Shown here in pieces: positions 47,101 to 52,649 of a stretch of DNA of 64,000 nucleotides (within the stretch, counting starts at the first letter, position 1; every line of letters starts with the position of its first letter). The notes beneath the pieces are model-generated. The model had not been told where the DNA came from and did not search any database. It was given only the letters and a program-made list of their open reading frames with translations. Both the position numbers and the translations under genes were made by a program. This stretch comes from Toxorhynchites rutilus septentrionalis (lineage: Eukaryota; Arthropoda; Insecta; Diptera; Culicidae): contig NC_073746.1 in NCBI RefSeq assembly GCF_029784135.1, positions 60,548,097 through 60,612,096 of the forward strand, read 5' to 3'.

Positions 47101-49032
47101 CACAAGATTAGACGGATTAGACGATCTCATCAAGTAGTGCTCAATTATTTGGCGATTCTTCAAGAATATGGTAAGACGGAGAGAGTAATCGAAGCTCTCT
47201 GACCGAGATAAGCGGGAAAAGCTAGAACAGGCTCGAATACCTCATAATCGCATATGCAAATAAAGCAATATTTCAACTACTCAATTGCTCGGGTGACAAT
47301 CCGTCAAATTTTGGTAAAAAATCCTCACATAAAGAGGGCTTAAAAGGTTAAAACTCCTCATCTTACACCATCTCACATCGTCTGAGTTTTGCCAAAGCTC
47401 ACATGAACCGACAGTGGAACATGGTATGTTATGACAAAGAATGTTTCCAAAAGAATACATTTTGCTATATACCATAAAGATAAGTTCTTCAATGTACAGG
47501 TTATCTTCACTGACGAAAAAAAATTCAATTCGGTCACCCCATGGTTAAAACGGGTACTGGCGTGATTTACGGAAGAAGGAACAGTATTTTTCAACCAGGA
47601 ATCTTGGTGGAGGCTTGTGCGTGGTTTGGGCGGGATTTTGTGCAACCGGAAAACTCAAGATAGCTTTCACATCATTGAAAGACTACACACATGTTCTGGA
47701 ATCCTCTCTCCTACCGTTCTTGCGTGGATATCGTCACAAAAAATTCACATTCATGCAAAACAATGCTACTATTCATACCAGCAAGTAAACTAAGCAATGG
47801 ATTAAGGTCCAAAAACTTAGCGTCGTTGGATTGGCTCTCCCGACTTGAATATTGTTGAAAAAAAAACTTAGGGGGGATCCTTGTACGCAGATTCTACTCT
47901 GTTGGAAAACGGTACACCACGACTGAAGCGCTCAAGGTCGCAATTGCGGGAACATGGAAAAATCCGTTCAGCAGAATTTGGTAAATAGTATTCCCACACA
48001 AACTTTCAATGTTATTAGTCGAAATTACCAATTATTGACATGTAAATCAGCCGATCGTTTTGAATTTTTCATCGAAAATACTTATGAATTTTGAAGTCGT
48101 CTTATAGAAACTGGACAGCGAATTGAATAATATAATTTCGTAGCCCTACGTCGATAATGCGGTCGTGTTCTAGACACAACCCCTTAAATTTTTTTTTGCA
48201 ACATCATTTCGTCATTTTATAGCATAATTTTCTCTCTCTCTACAACCAGCGATTCAATGTCCGCAACCATTGGTGCCGATCAACGGCCGGATAGATGGAA
48301 CCAGTGGGCTGAACACGTTTGGCCAGCGTCGTTACGCCGTCGGAGCGCTTGTAACATTCAGTTGTACCGAAGGCCATCTGCTCGTTGGGGAAGCATCGAT
48401 TGTGTGCACCGAAACCGGCTTCTGGTCTCATCCACCCCCCTTCTGTAAGTAAACGATCTCCATCGCACCTCAACAACCGTCTGCTACTTGTTGTAGAGCG
48501 TACCGAAACAAAATTTAGACACATATTAGTTCCTTTTTGAGAGATCTCTAACCGGATCGTCCCAATCAAGCCCCGCCCGACAAGCAAACAAACAATTTAC
48601 TTGCCCATTTGCAACCCACGTGATCGTACAATCGGGTGCCAGAATCTAACCAAATCTATTCAATTAATTGACTGCAAAACCCCCGATTTGCTCGAGACTG
48701 GCCCGCGATGGCACAATTGCGAACTCTCGGCGAATGTTAACCTAGTTAGTGTCTCGGTTGGATTATGTACTCGGGTCGAAAATGAACACTCACCCCAATC
48801 TTTCCCACATTCTTCAGGTAAGGCCCAATGTCCGTATCCGGGAGATCCACCGAACGGTTTGATAGCTCCACTTAAATTCCACTACGACCCCGGAGATTAC
48901 CTTACGGTACAATGCCGGCCGGGATTCGTCGAGCACGGAGCGAACGGTGGGCCACCGGAACGTCCCCGCTGCACTCCCGAAGGGGACTGGTCCGGACCAG
49001 TTCCCCAGTGTCGAAGCTACGAGGAGATATAA
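8006..49032 (+). CDS. hig: hikaru genki-like secreted CCP/Ig protein, 11-exon gene
   Basis: Proposed exons: 8006-8186, 43065-43760, 44015-44227 (acceptor uncertain), 44529-44866, 44924-45086, 45147-45320, 45574-45708, 45763-45906, 45963-46172, 48250-48444, 48818-49032. The joined frame is 887 residues plus stop, with all junctions phase 1 except exon 4/5 (phase 0). Domains: hydrophobic signal segment near residues 20-36; low-complexity region with KR/RR clusters to about 450; CCP1 458-520; Ig 531-634 (Cys pair, DSGTYTC motif); CCP2 637-691; CCP3 696-750; CCP4 755-817; CCP5 821-881; short tail ending EEI. Family knowledge: insect Hikaru genki is a secreted synaptic-cleft matrix protein with one Ig and several CCP domains, acting in acetylcholine-receptor synapse organisation. 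Identification rests on this architecture. Exon 1 is the least certain member because it lies 35 kb upstream; its phase and start-of-secretion signal fit. Confidence 0.85.
8358..8632 (+). CDS. candidate alternative last exon of a short secreted protein
   Basis: An acceptor (GTGTATAG) ends at 8357, 171 bases after the exon 1 donor. Splicing 8186 to 8358 completes a Gly codon and stays open to TAA at 8630-8632, giving a secreted product of about 151 residues. The segment has five Cys and two nearby Trp (KWNWLQIEF), a mixed globular-looking composition, and no low complexity. An AATAAA lies at 8823-8828. I recognise no family. Phase agreement alone has a one-in-three chance, so this is inference: an alternative isoform, a separate two-exon gene sharing exon 1, or a chance or inserted open frame. 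Confidence 0.35.
8640..9480. other. hig intron 1, no feature recognised
   Basis: Apart from the AATAAA at 8823, nothing supportable: no long frame with family motifs, no clear repeats. Confidence 0.4.
8823..8828 (+). terminator. candidate poly(A) signal for the short isoform
   Basis: AATAAA about 190 bases past the stop at 8632, consistent with an early-terminating transcript from exon 1. Confidence 0.25.
9480..9945 (+). repeat. RTE-like LINE 3' ends in tandem
   Basis: Two successive related blocks (about 9560-9700 and 9700-9830) each with TTCTCGAGTAATGCA, TTTGTGTTTCATTTGTATGG and a run of C/G. The second continues into CATGTCGATCGGTTCAGTAG, a (GACA)n tract and ATATATATAGAT, the tail style of insect RTE elements. 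No coding part remains. Confidence 0.6.
9901..9923 (+). repeat. (GACA)n microsatellite
   Basis: Five or so tandem CAGA units at the end of the RTE-like tail. Confidence 0.8.
9990..10680. other. hig intron 1, no feature recognised
   Basis: AT-rich sequence including a short ATATATATTCA direct duplication at 10197-10224. No gene or element boundary found. Confidence 0.4.
10683..10860 (+). mobile_element. tRNA-derived SINE-like unit
   Basis: GATCTGGTGTAGTGTTAACA resembles an A box and GAGTTCAATTC about 45 bases on resembles a pol III B box, in tRNA-like spacing. An A-rich tail (AAAACACACACAAAAAC) follows. No clear target duplication, so boundaries are approximate. Confidence 0.5.
10870..11335. 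other. hig intron 1, no feature recognised
   Basis: Open frames at 10801-11165 overlap in two frames with no family motif; treated as non-coding. Confidence 0.35.
11343..11556 (-). mobile_element. MITE family X, copy 2 (inverted relative to copy 1)
   Basis: Reverse complement of 5268-5515: same GGAGTACGCACG, AACAAACAATTTTGTTCGAT and GAAGCAATGTAA blocks. Ends CCTTAGGCGGCGGTGACAC (11340) and AAGGTTACTTTGGATAGG (reverse strand, 11530-11550). Confidence 0.7.
11560..11932 (-). mobile_element. piggyBac-like terminus with unknown interior
   Basis: Read on the - strand from 11932: TTAA, CCCTTTCGTTACGAGCG, then the palindromic GTCGTC..GACGAC motifs and CGGATG/CATCCGCGCG. The first ~110 bases match 23235-23365 on +. 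TTAA is the piggyBac target. The interior (11583-11780) is GC-richer and open on both strands; unidentified. Confidence 0.55.
12255..13435. mobile_element. rearranged fragment of the 24-kb LINE family
   Basis: 12255-12540 on - encodes an ORF1 fragment ([19 protein letters not shown], matching [17 protein letters not shown] of the full element, then a broken zinc knuckle CTNCKK). 12585-12705 on + matches the C-terminal end of ORF2 ([20 protein letters not shown]). 13148-13435 on + matches the 3' UTR. The head-to-head arrangement suggests twin-priming inversion or recombination. Confidence 0.75.
12719..13147 (+). mobile_element. pogo/Tigger-like MITE inside LINE tail
   Basis: Interrupts the LINE 3' end between 12705 and 13148. 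Left AAAGTACCCTCGTTATAACG and right reverse-complement ACAGAGTAACTGCGATATAA are imperfect inverted repeats next to TA. No coding capacity. Confidence 0.5.
13442..13700 (-). pseudogene. mariner transposase C-terminal fragment
   Basis: On the - strand: [20 protein letters not shown] (third catalytic Asp region), AGKKF.., [19 protein letters not shown] and [11 protein letters not shown] stop. One early frame break near 13690. N-terminal part absent. Confidence 0.85.
14060..14340 (-). pseudogene. second mariner transposase C-terminal fragment
   Basis: On the - strand: [37 protein letters not shown], then stop region. It has a stop codon upstream near 14260. Distinct from the fragment at 13442, so a different mariner lineage. 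Confidence 0.75.
14470..14830 (+). repeat. degenerate ~100-bp direct repeats
   Basis: Four units with TTTCATTTGATA, ATTGATRGGGTTT, GCGCCATTTTGTGG, GGCCATTTT and TTTGCATT.CATAAATAA in order, progressively diverged. The last units run into the large tandem triplication. Confidence 0.75.
15158..15232 (+). repeat. decamer minisatellite (TTTGTGCCAT)n, unit 1
   Basis: About seven copies of a TTTGTGCCAT-type decamer with substitutions (TTTATGCCAT, TTTGTACCAT, TTTGTGGCAT). Confidence 0.9.
15935..16026 (+). repeat. decamer minisatellite, unit 2
   Basis: Same array as in unit 1 with extra decamers, including a CATTCGTGC variant shared with unit 3. Confidence 0.9.
16731..16829 (+). repeat. decamer minisatellite, unit 3
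   Basis: The longest of the three arrays. The stepwise gain in copies between units shows slippage after duplication. Confidence 0.9.
17453..17720 (+). mobile_element. tRNA-derived SINE with 12-bp target duplication
   Basis: Flanked by ATTCTGTCTTCG at 17441-17452 and 17721-17732. The head folds like a tRNA (GGCGCCAGTGGTTGTGTGG .. CTGGCGTC), with GGTTCAATCCC as a perfect B box at 17508; body of ~200 bases; A-rich tail at 17709-17720. Style of mosquito Feilai-type SINEs. Inserted into the LINE reading frame. Confidence 0.92.
17801..18837 (+). mobile_element. mariner-like element with TA target duplication
   Basis: Inverted ends CAGGGTTTTCCA (17801) and TGGAAAACCCTG (ending 18837), flanked by TA at 17799 and 18838. 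Excision in silico leaves the LINE frame open. Carries a broken transposase. Confidence 0.93.
17881..18788 (+). pseudogene. mariner-like transposase, frameshifted and deleted
   Basis: ATG at 17881, N-terminal HTH ([15 protein letters not shown].., [15 protein letters not shown]..), first catalytic Asp in [11 protein letters not shown], then frameshifts at about 18495-18510 and near 18570. Downstream [12 protein letters not shown] has the second Asp and SYDLNPLD the third region, after which the C-terminus is lost and joined to unrelated sequence. Not functional. Confidence 0.88.
19836..20150. repeat. degenerate decamer minisatellite (TGTGCCANCT)n
   Basis: Over 25 copies of a TGTGCCA-centred decamer, more diverged than at 15-17 kb. 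It abuts the 5' breakpoint of the LINE. All six frames appear open because of periodicity; no gene. Confidence 0.9.
20300..23190. other. hig intron 1, mostly unrecognised
   Basis: No supportable coding or transposon signature. Contains short CTG-rich tracts (21184-21210, 21488-21502). Relatively free of repeats, so it may be old intronic sequence and a place to look for enhancers. Confidence 0.4.
23192..23420 (+). mobile_element. piggyBac-like terminus
   Basis: TTAACCCTG repeats at 23191-23239, then TACGAGCGTCGTC, the 16-bp palindrome GTCGTCTATAGACGAC (23254-23269), CATCCGCGCGA and a second GTCGTC..GACGAC. Matches the inverted copy at 11822-11932 for over 100 bases. No transposase seen; right end not found. 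Confidence 0.55.
24312..25865 (+). CDS. LINE ORF1, gag-like RNA-binding protein
   Basis: Open from 24300; first in-frame ATG is 24312 (an ATG at 24290 is in another frame). Ser/Pro-rich N-terminus, then a conserved region ([16 protein letters not shown].., [15 protein letters not shown]), then three zinc knuckles: [27 protein letters not shown] and [14 protein letters not shown] at roughly residues 268-318. Pro-rich linker and a hydrophobic C-terminus. Function: RNA chaperone/nucleoprotein for retrotransposition. The stop TAA at 25863 overlaps the ORF2 start by 8 bases. Confidence 0.9.
   Translation: MEMEISDNESHLRSGKKHKRVPQKEDNSSGDESAHPSKPPSKKIASLPSEPTVTSTPPLPSSISLPPSDVSDPTQSSSSSSSSSSPSVVSAPRVRVYPEDAPGTGPWVVFLRPKPKGKSLNVIQIMKDLARYSSVSEIRRVRPNKLRVVVNERKHANEIVADQHFTLEYRTFIPSHNVEIEGVITETGLTSEQIKKEGKGKFKKLPSMEVKILDCRQLGKLSHDGDQTKFTPSDSFRVTFAGAALPDYVMVDKLRLPVRLFVPKPMTCNKCKSVGHTSDYCANKERCATCGEQHEGKSCSATEHKCPYCGESPHALSACETYKSRWGKQKRSLKERSKRTFAEILKGASPLAQQQQQPISTHNTFSTLPVDEMEADTASGGTPFIFKGNPRRKNVTTPKVQEQVPPVIPPVSLPKKSSAADKQNQVPPGFRGNSSPSNDPALEGTSKTPTVPIFPSSSTSQSGFIKLSDLLDQIFKCFNVSDSIRTLVISMLPVLKTILQQLMQTWPLLAMIISLDV
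25858..29521 (+). pseudogene. LINE ORF2: endonuclease, reverse transcriptase, RNase H
   Basis: ATG at 25858. Endonuclease: [77 protein letters not shown]. RNase [36 protein letters not shown]-terminal CCHC-like segment [17 protein letters not shown]. Lesions: one-base loss near 26312, in-frame TAG at 27888, deletion/frameshift near 28883, in-frame TAA near 29142. Catalytic residues persist, so inactivation is recent. Confidence 0.92.
29900..30075 (-). mobile_element. possible SINE-like fragment with B box
   Basis: GGGTTCGAAACCC on the - strand near 30000 is a good B-box match after a tRNA-like lead (GGGTCAAGGG). No tail or duplication is clear, and the hAT at 30086 follows. Weak call. Confidence 0.3.
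30086..31056 (+). mobile_element. non-autonomous hAT element, 971 bp
   Basis: Ends TAGAGATGGGCAAA and TTTGCCCATCTCTA; 8-bp duplications ATTTGTGT at 30078-30085 and 31057-31064. Both subterminal regions are rich in GAACGGTTC/GTTCACT motifs, the likely transposase-binding sites. No transposase frame. Confidence 0.92.
30765..30965 (+). repeat. 15-bp tandem repeat inside hAT
   Basis: About 12 copies of a 15-base unit of type ACAGTTCRYTCNCAA. It keeps several frames open and yields an artefactual QF-rich repeat on translation. Confidence 0.88.
31070..33830. other. hig intron 1, no gene recognised
   Basis: A 122-codon frame at 31639-32007 and others lack motifs or splice context. 33370-33390 (AGGGTGACTCAAAAGTCATG) resembles the end of the MITE at 46600, suggesting a fragment. 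Confidence 0.4.
33835..34115 (-). repeat. dispersed repeat R2, copy 1
   Basis: Reverse complement matches 46425-46592 plus 46801-46880: GTAGGACTACGTCTT, AAGGGTGCCAAAT, TTTTTATGAAATAAA, CGAATCGG, CTAAGATTTGTTTGATATG and GAAGCATTCCCAT. Unclassified. Confidence 0.7.
34340..35130 (-). pseudogene. Tc1/mariner transposase pseudogene
   Basis: Reading - strand from 35120: HTH region [11 protein letters not shown], then RKLSYPPDLQTE-like and catalytic-region remnants with many frame breaks, ending in [17 protein letters not shown] and [17 protein letters not shown] at 34340-34500, the Glu-containing C-terminal motif of D37E-type transposases. Heavily decayed. Confidence 0.75.
35135..35879 (+). mobile_element. 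fold-back mariner element
   Basis: The left ~275 bases are a near-perfect inverted copy of the right ~270 bases. Both outer ends read TACGAGGGTTGTCCA-like / TACGGGGGTCGTTCA next to TA. The right arm encodes a mariner C-terminus; the left arm encodes the same residues backward ([15 protein letters not shown]). The 5' half of the original element has been replaced. Confidence 0.88.
35458..35781 (+). pseudogene. mariner transposase C-terminal half
   Basis: [16 protein letters not shown] holds the second catalytic Asp, [17 protein letters not shown] the third; ends [15 protein letters not shown] stop. The N-terminal DNA-binding domain and first Asp are missing. Confidence 0.88.
35880..37790. other. 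hig intron 1, no gene recognised
   Basis: Non-coding except for a palindrome at 36332-36383. Short frames at 36657-36981 overlap on both strands with no motif. Confidence 0.4.
36332..36383. repeat. perfect 22-bp inverted repeat with CACGTG core
   Basis: Arms AAATCTTCACGTGTTGGTCA(CT) and its exact complement, separated by 8 bases. Each arm holds an E-box CACGTG. No target duplication recognised. Confidence 0.9.
37792..38212 (+). mobile_element. MITE with ~40-bp imperfect inverted ends
   Basis: Left TATATTATCCAGCACGTAGC and right reverse-complement TATATTATCAGGCACGTAGC continue as GTAA(A/C)CGGCACG. Interior non-coding, GC-richer than flanks. Target duplication not resolved. Confidence 0.7.
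38220..38865. other. hig intron 1, no feature recognised
   Basis: AT-rich, nothing supportable. Confidence 0.4.
38870..39335 (-). pseudogene. LINE reverse transcriptase C-terminal fragment
   Basis: On the - strand: [49 protein letters not shown], then [20 protein letters not shown]. One stop in the middle. Non-LTR tail of a lineage distinct from the element at 39787. Confidence 0.8.
39787..41851 (-). mobile_element. LINE with internal RT deletion and MITE insertion
   Basis: Endonuclease at 41851-41154 ([43 protein letters not shown]) with a frameshift near 41465. A MITE splits it at 40926-41160; then SNHDIIF closes the endonuclease. The connector and RT start ([19 protein letters not shown]) run to 40127, after which the RT core is missing. 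C-terminal [20 protein letters not shown] at 39787-40032. Confidence 0.85.
40926..41158 (+). mobile_element. MITE with palindromic ends in LINE endonuclease
   Basis: Left GGGGTGGCATTGCGCATTTC and right complement GGGGTGACATAGCGCATTTC, extending to CGAAACGAGT; total inverted repeat ~30 bases. Interrupts the endonuclease between the TCQQ and QVSAPV codons. Non-coding. Confidence 0.85.
41860..43064 (+). other. hig: 3' end of hig intron 1
   Basis: No transposon recognised. Ends in the acceptor at 43063-43064 with a modest pyrimidine tract (TTCCTCAATTTCAG). Confidence 0.5.
43065..43760 (+). CDS. hig: hig exon 2: low-complexity N-terminal region
   Basis: Acceptor TTTCAG at 43059-43064 and donor CAAG|GTAAGG after 43760 bound 232 open codons. 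It starts with a GCPPPDF motif, then a Thr/Phe-rich stretch, then basic clusters [14 protein letters not shown] and RVKRKSGK that resemble proprotein-convertase sites, an acidic Asp/Glu patch, and a Ser/Gly/Lys tail. No catalytic or CCP domain is visible. Ends phase 1. Confidence 0.85.
44015..44227 (+). CDS. hig: hig exon 3: cassette-like repeat of the exon 2 tail
   Basis: The open frame in hig phase runs 44008-44227 and ends at donor AAAG|GTGAGA. The acceptor is ambiguous: AG dinucleotides giving the right phase precede 44015, 44042 and 44054, none with a strong pyrimidine tract. The C-terminal half ([18 protein letters not shown]..) closely repeats the end of exon 2 ([18 protein letters not shown]..). 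Being phase 1 on both sides, it could be skipped without changing frame. Confidence 0.65.
44529..44866 (+). CDS. hig: hig exon 4: acidic linker and start of CCP1
   Basis: Acceptor CTTCATAG before 44529; donor GTG|GTAAGT after 44866, phase 0. Encodes an acidic Glu/Asp/Ser/Pro stretch, a Cys-containing segment ([13 protein letters not shown]) and, from the Cys codon at 44810, the first strand of CCP1. Confidence 0.85.
44924..45086 (+). CDS. hig: hig exon 5: rest of CCP1
   Basis: Acceptor TTTCTAG before 44924; donor TCCG|GTAATA after 45086, phase 1. Carries the remaining CCP cysteines and the typical ending [13 protein letters not shown]. Phase 0 entry matches exon 4. Confidence 0.85.
45147..45320 (+). 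CDS. hig: hig exon 6: first half of Ig domain
   Basis: Acceptor CGATCCTCAG before 45147; donor ACGG|GTATGA after 45320, phase 1. Contains the first Ig Cys (HLDC) and the core Trp (PEWTW). Confidence 0.85.
45574..45708 (+). CDS. hig: hig exon 7: second half of Ig domain
   Basis: Acceptor TTTTTTCAATGTAG before 45574; donor AGCAG|GTAAGT after 45708, phase 1. Contains the Ig F-strand signature DSGTYTCAS, pairing with the Cys in exon 6. Confidence 0.88.
45763..45906 (+). CDS. hig: hig exon 8: most of CCP2
   Basis: Acceptor TTTGTATTTCAG before 45763; donor ATCAG|GTAGAC after 45906, phase 1. Three CCP cysteines, including [11 protein letters not shown] and the NATC strand. Confidence 0.88.
45963..46172 (+). 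CDS. hig: hig exon 9: end of CCP2 and all of CCP3
   Basis: Acceptor CCCGTTTTAG before 45963; donor CCGCG|GTACGA after 46172, phase 1. CCP2 closes with [12 protein letters not shown]3 shows [10 protein letters not shown] and [10 protein letters not shown]. Confidence 0.9.
46196..46383 (+). mobile_element. Harbinger-type MITE, perfect 72-bp hairpin
   Basis: Arms 46196-46267 and 46312-46383 are exact complements over all 72 bases; spacer 44 bases. Ends AGGCTGATTTAGACG; flanked by TTA at 46193-46195 and 46384-46386, the 3-bp duplication typical of PIF/Harbinger. Lies in hig intron 9, 20 bases after exon 9. Confidence 0.93.
46425..46880 (+). repeat. dispersed repeat R2, copy 2, interrupted
   Basis: Homologous to the reverse complement of 33835-34115; the homology is broken only by the MITE at 46593-46800. 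Confidence 0.7.
46593..46800 (+). mobile_element. MITE in R2 repeat
   Basis: Ends CAGGGTGGCGCATAAGTCAT and, reversed, AGGGGGGCACATAAGTCACG, both followed by GCAAC. The uninterrupted copy at 34 kb supplies the empty site. Non-coding. Confidence 0.8.
47130..48030 (+). pseudogene. Tc1-like transposase pseudogene in hig intron 9
   Basis: Remnants in order: [29 protein letters not shown] (first Asp), [26 protein letters not shown] (second Asp changed to Asn), [14 protein letters not shown] (third region, broken), and [13 protein letters not shown]. Many stops and frameshifts. Old insertion. Confidence 0.82.
48250..48444 (+). CDS. hig: hig exon 10: CCP4
   Basis: Acceptor TCTCTCTACAACCAG before 48250; donor TTCT|GTAAGT after 48444, splitting the last Cys codon (phase 1). 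CCP4 shows [14 protein letters not shown] and [11 protein letters not shown] 2.1-kb intron with MITEs and a dead Tc1 precedes it. Confidence 0.9.
48818..49032 (+). CDS. hig: hig exon 11: CCP5 and stop
   Basis: Acceptor CATTCTTCAG before 48818. The first two bases complete the split Cys codon. CCP5 shows [10 protein letters not shown], an insertion rich in Gly/Pro, and [13 protein letters not shown] stop at 49030-49032 after the tail RSYEEI. Confidence 0.9.
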
Positions 49033-49039
49033 CTATACC

Positions 49040-50155
49040 AGCACCGGCGGCTGCCCAGCACTGGGTAAGGTACTTATTTGTGATAACAGTGGAGTATATA
49101 CAGGACGCTCTTGTGTGACAAGAGACAGGTTAGAATTGCCATCAGCAGATACAAATACAAAATGGTTTGGTGTTTTTTATGAGAGTACAACTTGAAACGG
49201 TTTAACCCTGTAGAGAAAACAAAAAGCGTAGCACTTGAAGCCATCCAAAAGACACATGGTACTGTACCTTAGTAGTTTCCCGTGTGGTGCGAGGTCACGG
49301 TCCGAAAGCAATTTTTCGACGAATTTACTTTCAATTAGTAACCGTAACTGTTACGCCACTAGTCCTAGAACGTAATCAGTTGTTTGTAAATATGATGCTG
49401 ACACAAAGCTCGTAACCAGTTGAGGATCTAATTCATTCCCACCTTATACAAGTTCATCGATCCTTCGTCGAAATTTATCTTGATCAATCAAATCATATCT
49501 TGTCTATAGAATTGTCTAACTGGAAACAGGAAGAAAAACAGTGTATGTACTTAAATAAACCGTTAGATCCCAGCGATCACAGCACATTACTTACTACTAC
49601 AGCATTTGCAGCTGCTTTTCTCACATTTCCAAGCACGATGTTTTACCACCTCCCGCCCCCAAACGTATAACCCAAAAGTTATCACTCAGAATCAATACAT
49701 CCAACAAAGTAGGAGTGAATATTGAAAATGTTGAAATGTTTGAAGGTGAAGAAATGTGTATACAAATGAATTGAACATCGTTATCGATAAGTTGTCAACT
49801 GTTATGCAGACACCAAGCACGAATCGGTAGGATCTTCTTATACCTATCCAATGTAGCTATAACGAATCAAGCCAAATAGTGTAGAGTTACTATATCTCGT
49901 GTATTCGCTGAATGCTGCGTAGGTTTACTTCTGGTACCAAACTAGTCATTTGGTATTTTCTTTTTTCTATTCTATAAACCCTTACAAATAGACTCTCATA
50001 AACAAATCGCCTCTCAATGATTGACCTACAGCACTTCATGTCACACTTTATTCACGCTGGCTTGATAACTATAGCCATAATAGCCATAAGTTCTGTCGTT
50101 TGGAAATTTATAGCTCGAGAACAAAACGAGATGAAAACTACATTTTCATTGAAAG
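49040..50155. other. hig 3' UTR and intergenic DNA
   Basis: Likely 3' UTR to about 49580, then non-coding. No other feature recognised. Confidence 0.5.
49554..49559 (+). terminator. hig: candidate poly(A) signal of hig
   Basis: AATAAA about 520 bases downstream of the hig stop codon, on the gene strand. It is the first such hexamer noticed after the stop; no transcript evidence. Confidence 0.4.
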
Positions 50156-50159
50156 TATA

Positions 50160-50690
50160 AAACTATCTAAAATCAACATTTTTGGCCAAATTTTTAAAAT
50201 GGGCTTCCCTATTCTTCACGCAGAGTCTTAAACAGTTGAACCAACCGTCAATCGCTGCACGGATTGTTGCAAGTGCGAGTTCGTGGGCTGCCTTCTCGAT
50301 AAAATTCTTTAGCGATTGCAAATTCCGATTGAAATTTGCACATGCAAGCTCCGCCAACTTCATCTAAAGTAAGTAATCCAGTGGATTGAGATCTGGGCTA
50401 CCGGATAGCCAATCATTTGTACACTAATTGTTCATTAATAGAAAGCGATTTGAGCAGCTCGTAGAACTGTTTCGCCGTCCTCCAGCTTCTCAATAACACG
50501 ACAGCTGCCACACGCTCCTCGTGCACACCGAACTTCACTTCACTACTACTACATGAAAAAACGGAGAGTAATATACCTGCTGGAAGAGGCAAAAATTTAT
50601 TACCAATTGAACATGACTTTGCCGAGCCCAGCCCACAAATACATTGCTGGTTGCATTTTTTCCGAATAATAGAGAATTTGATTTTCATAG
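50160..50690 (-). pseudogene. internally deleted Tc1/mariner-superfamily transposase
   Basis: On the - strand: HEERVAAVVLLRSWRTAKQF (N-terminal HTH), then directly SPDLNPLDYLL, followed after one stop by RNLQSLKNFIEKAAHEL and AIDGWFNCLRLCVKN. The catalytic core between is lost. Confidence 0.7.
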
Positions 50691-50699
50691 ATAACTGTT

Positions 50700-52480
50700 T
50701 TTTTTTAATATGTGTTTTTTTACCTCCGCAGAGGAAGCGTCATTTTATGCAAAAAAATGTTTCTAACGTTGTTGATTTACTTATTTAAACCCAATTCGCT
50801 CTGCAGAAAATTCTATTTTCGTTAAATACTTACCATTATCTATATAAATCGTCAAAATAGTCCAATTCCCCGATCCCCGATCTTTATTTTATTGTATTCG
50901 TTCCTGTCCAAACATCAATGTCATGGGGAGAAAAAAAATTGAATTTTTCAAAAACTTTGAGGAATGTTCGAAAAAAAACCCTCATAGTTCTACAACGATC
51001 GTTGTTAGTCCAATTGGATTTCGCGTTTGCGGAATTAAGCTTCGTGTTCCGTTGGTGTGAAGCGAAAATGGTAATGGATTCTCAGGTGGGTTAACACGCT
51101 TTGAAAATTTAAATTATGAATGAAAATTTACTTTTTTGAATCAAACATGTATTCCATGTAACGGAAAAACATTTTATTTGCAAGTGAATCAAGAATCTTG
51201 AGCGAAAATTGTGTCTGGAAATAAATTTATATTACGAGTTTTGGTAGAAGTTTTTATAGTAAGAAAAAAATTGTGAATGGTCAATTAAAAGATCAATCAA
51301 TGAAGAGTTCTGCAATCGAACCCACTAACGTTCGCTTAGTAAGAAAACGAGAATATTCGAAAAAAATTATACCATAAACTCAATTATGGGCGGGACAAAG
51401 TTTGCTGGGTAAGCCAGTGAAAAAAATATTGCTGGTGAAAAACTACTTGTTCAAATCTACCACTTTTTGCTATGCATTTTGTTTATGTTTGCTTCATTTA
51501 AACTCGATGTTAAATTCAGCTTCGATGTCCCGAGTAGAGAAAATTCTTCGTGTGCGGCCGTTTCGCTTCACGTTCATTACTTTCATTCCCTACATTGAAA
51601 CGAAGTTTTCAATAGACCCTCTCAAAGCGAATTGATACATTCATTTTTTCAAGCTGGTTATATTCAAATGAAATTTTCGTTGATATATTCGAAACTTACT
51701 CACTGAAACAATTATAGTCTCTTTTTATAATAAAATTTGTTTTTGAGGCAGAAATTTTGCAAAATGAATGTGTCCGGCATCTTTGAAAAAATAAGAATGA
51801 GTCGGGAAAAACGGACACTTGAAGGGAAAGATGGACACTAACTGAAAAGTTATATTTTGAAATTCAAATTGATGTACTCAATAAGTGGCGGACGTCAAAT
51901 AGGCCTTAGAAATGAATGAACAAAAAGGCTTGACTAAAATCACATAGAAGGCCTTGTAATTTTTTTCATTTTTTTAATGTCTATATTATATATATTTTTA
52001 TATATTTTCGTAACAGTTGACAAGTTATCGTATACGTGAAATGCAAAAAAATCGTATTATACTTTTTTCAACTTATTCACCACGATCAATCATATAATTA
52101 ACTTTATAACAGAATTGAGATGAAAGAGGGTAAATCAAATACATTGTCGAATACGCTTATGTTTCGAATCTTCGAGCAGAGAAATTGTATATCACTCGAA
52201 CACGATGAGAACCTATTGCTATTGTTACTGTAAAATCAATTATTACTACAAGGATTATAAAAATACATGTATACACAATCTTGATCGGTTTTGATTCCAT
52301 CCGAAACGCACGCTGTTTTATCAATCTCATGTGAATATATTTAAAAAATCTAAAATAGCCTGCAGTTGTCGAACTCCTTAAAATAACATACAATCTTCTT
52401 TGAACACAGTACATGTATAGAAAAAACATATAACGGTTGTCACAGACATCCACATAAAATGCATCGATTCAATTCACAGT
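50700..52480. other. intergenic DNA, mostly unrecognised
   Basis: AT-rich. Holds repeat R1 copy 2 at 51285-51412. Short frames show no motif. Probably includes the 3' UTR of the methyltransferase at its right end. Confidence 0.4.
51285..51412 (+). repeat. dispersed repeat R1, copy 2
   Basis: Aligned with 6840-6970: AAAGATCAATCAATGAAGAG, TTCTGC.ATCGAACC, AACGTTCGCTTAG, GGGCGGGACAAAGTTTGC. Confidence 0.5.
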
Positions 52481-52483
52481 GTT

Positions 52484-52649
52484 TCACAGCGATTTCAGGG
52501 AGCCCTCCTGCATGGATGTTACGGTTTGTTTAATGCGTTTGATATCTCTTGCGTAAGTACGGCAGCAACCACCTATAAATCGAGCTCCAAGTTCGATCCA
52601 CTGAGGCACATAGTGCTCCAGTGGAACGCAGTCCTCCCTTCCCTGCCAC
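52484..52649 (-). CDS. homocysteine S-methyltransferase exon 3
   Basis: Acceptor CCGACAG above 52649; first base completes a Gly codon. Contains FIGGCCRT, the second zinc motif, and the TGA stop at 52486-52484. Too short and split to appear as one long frame. Confidence 0.93.
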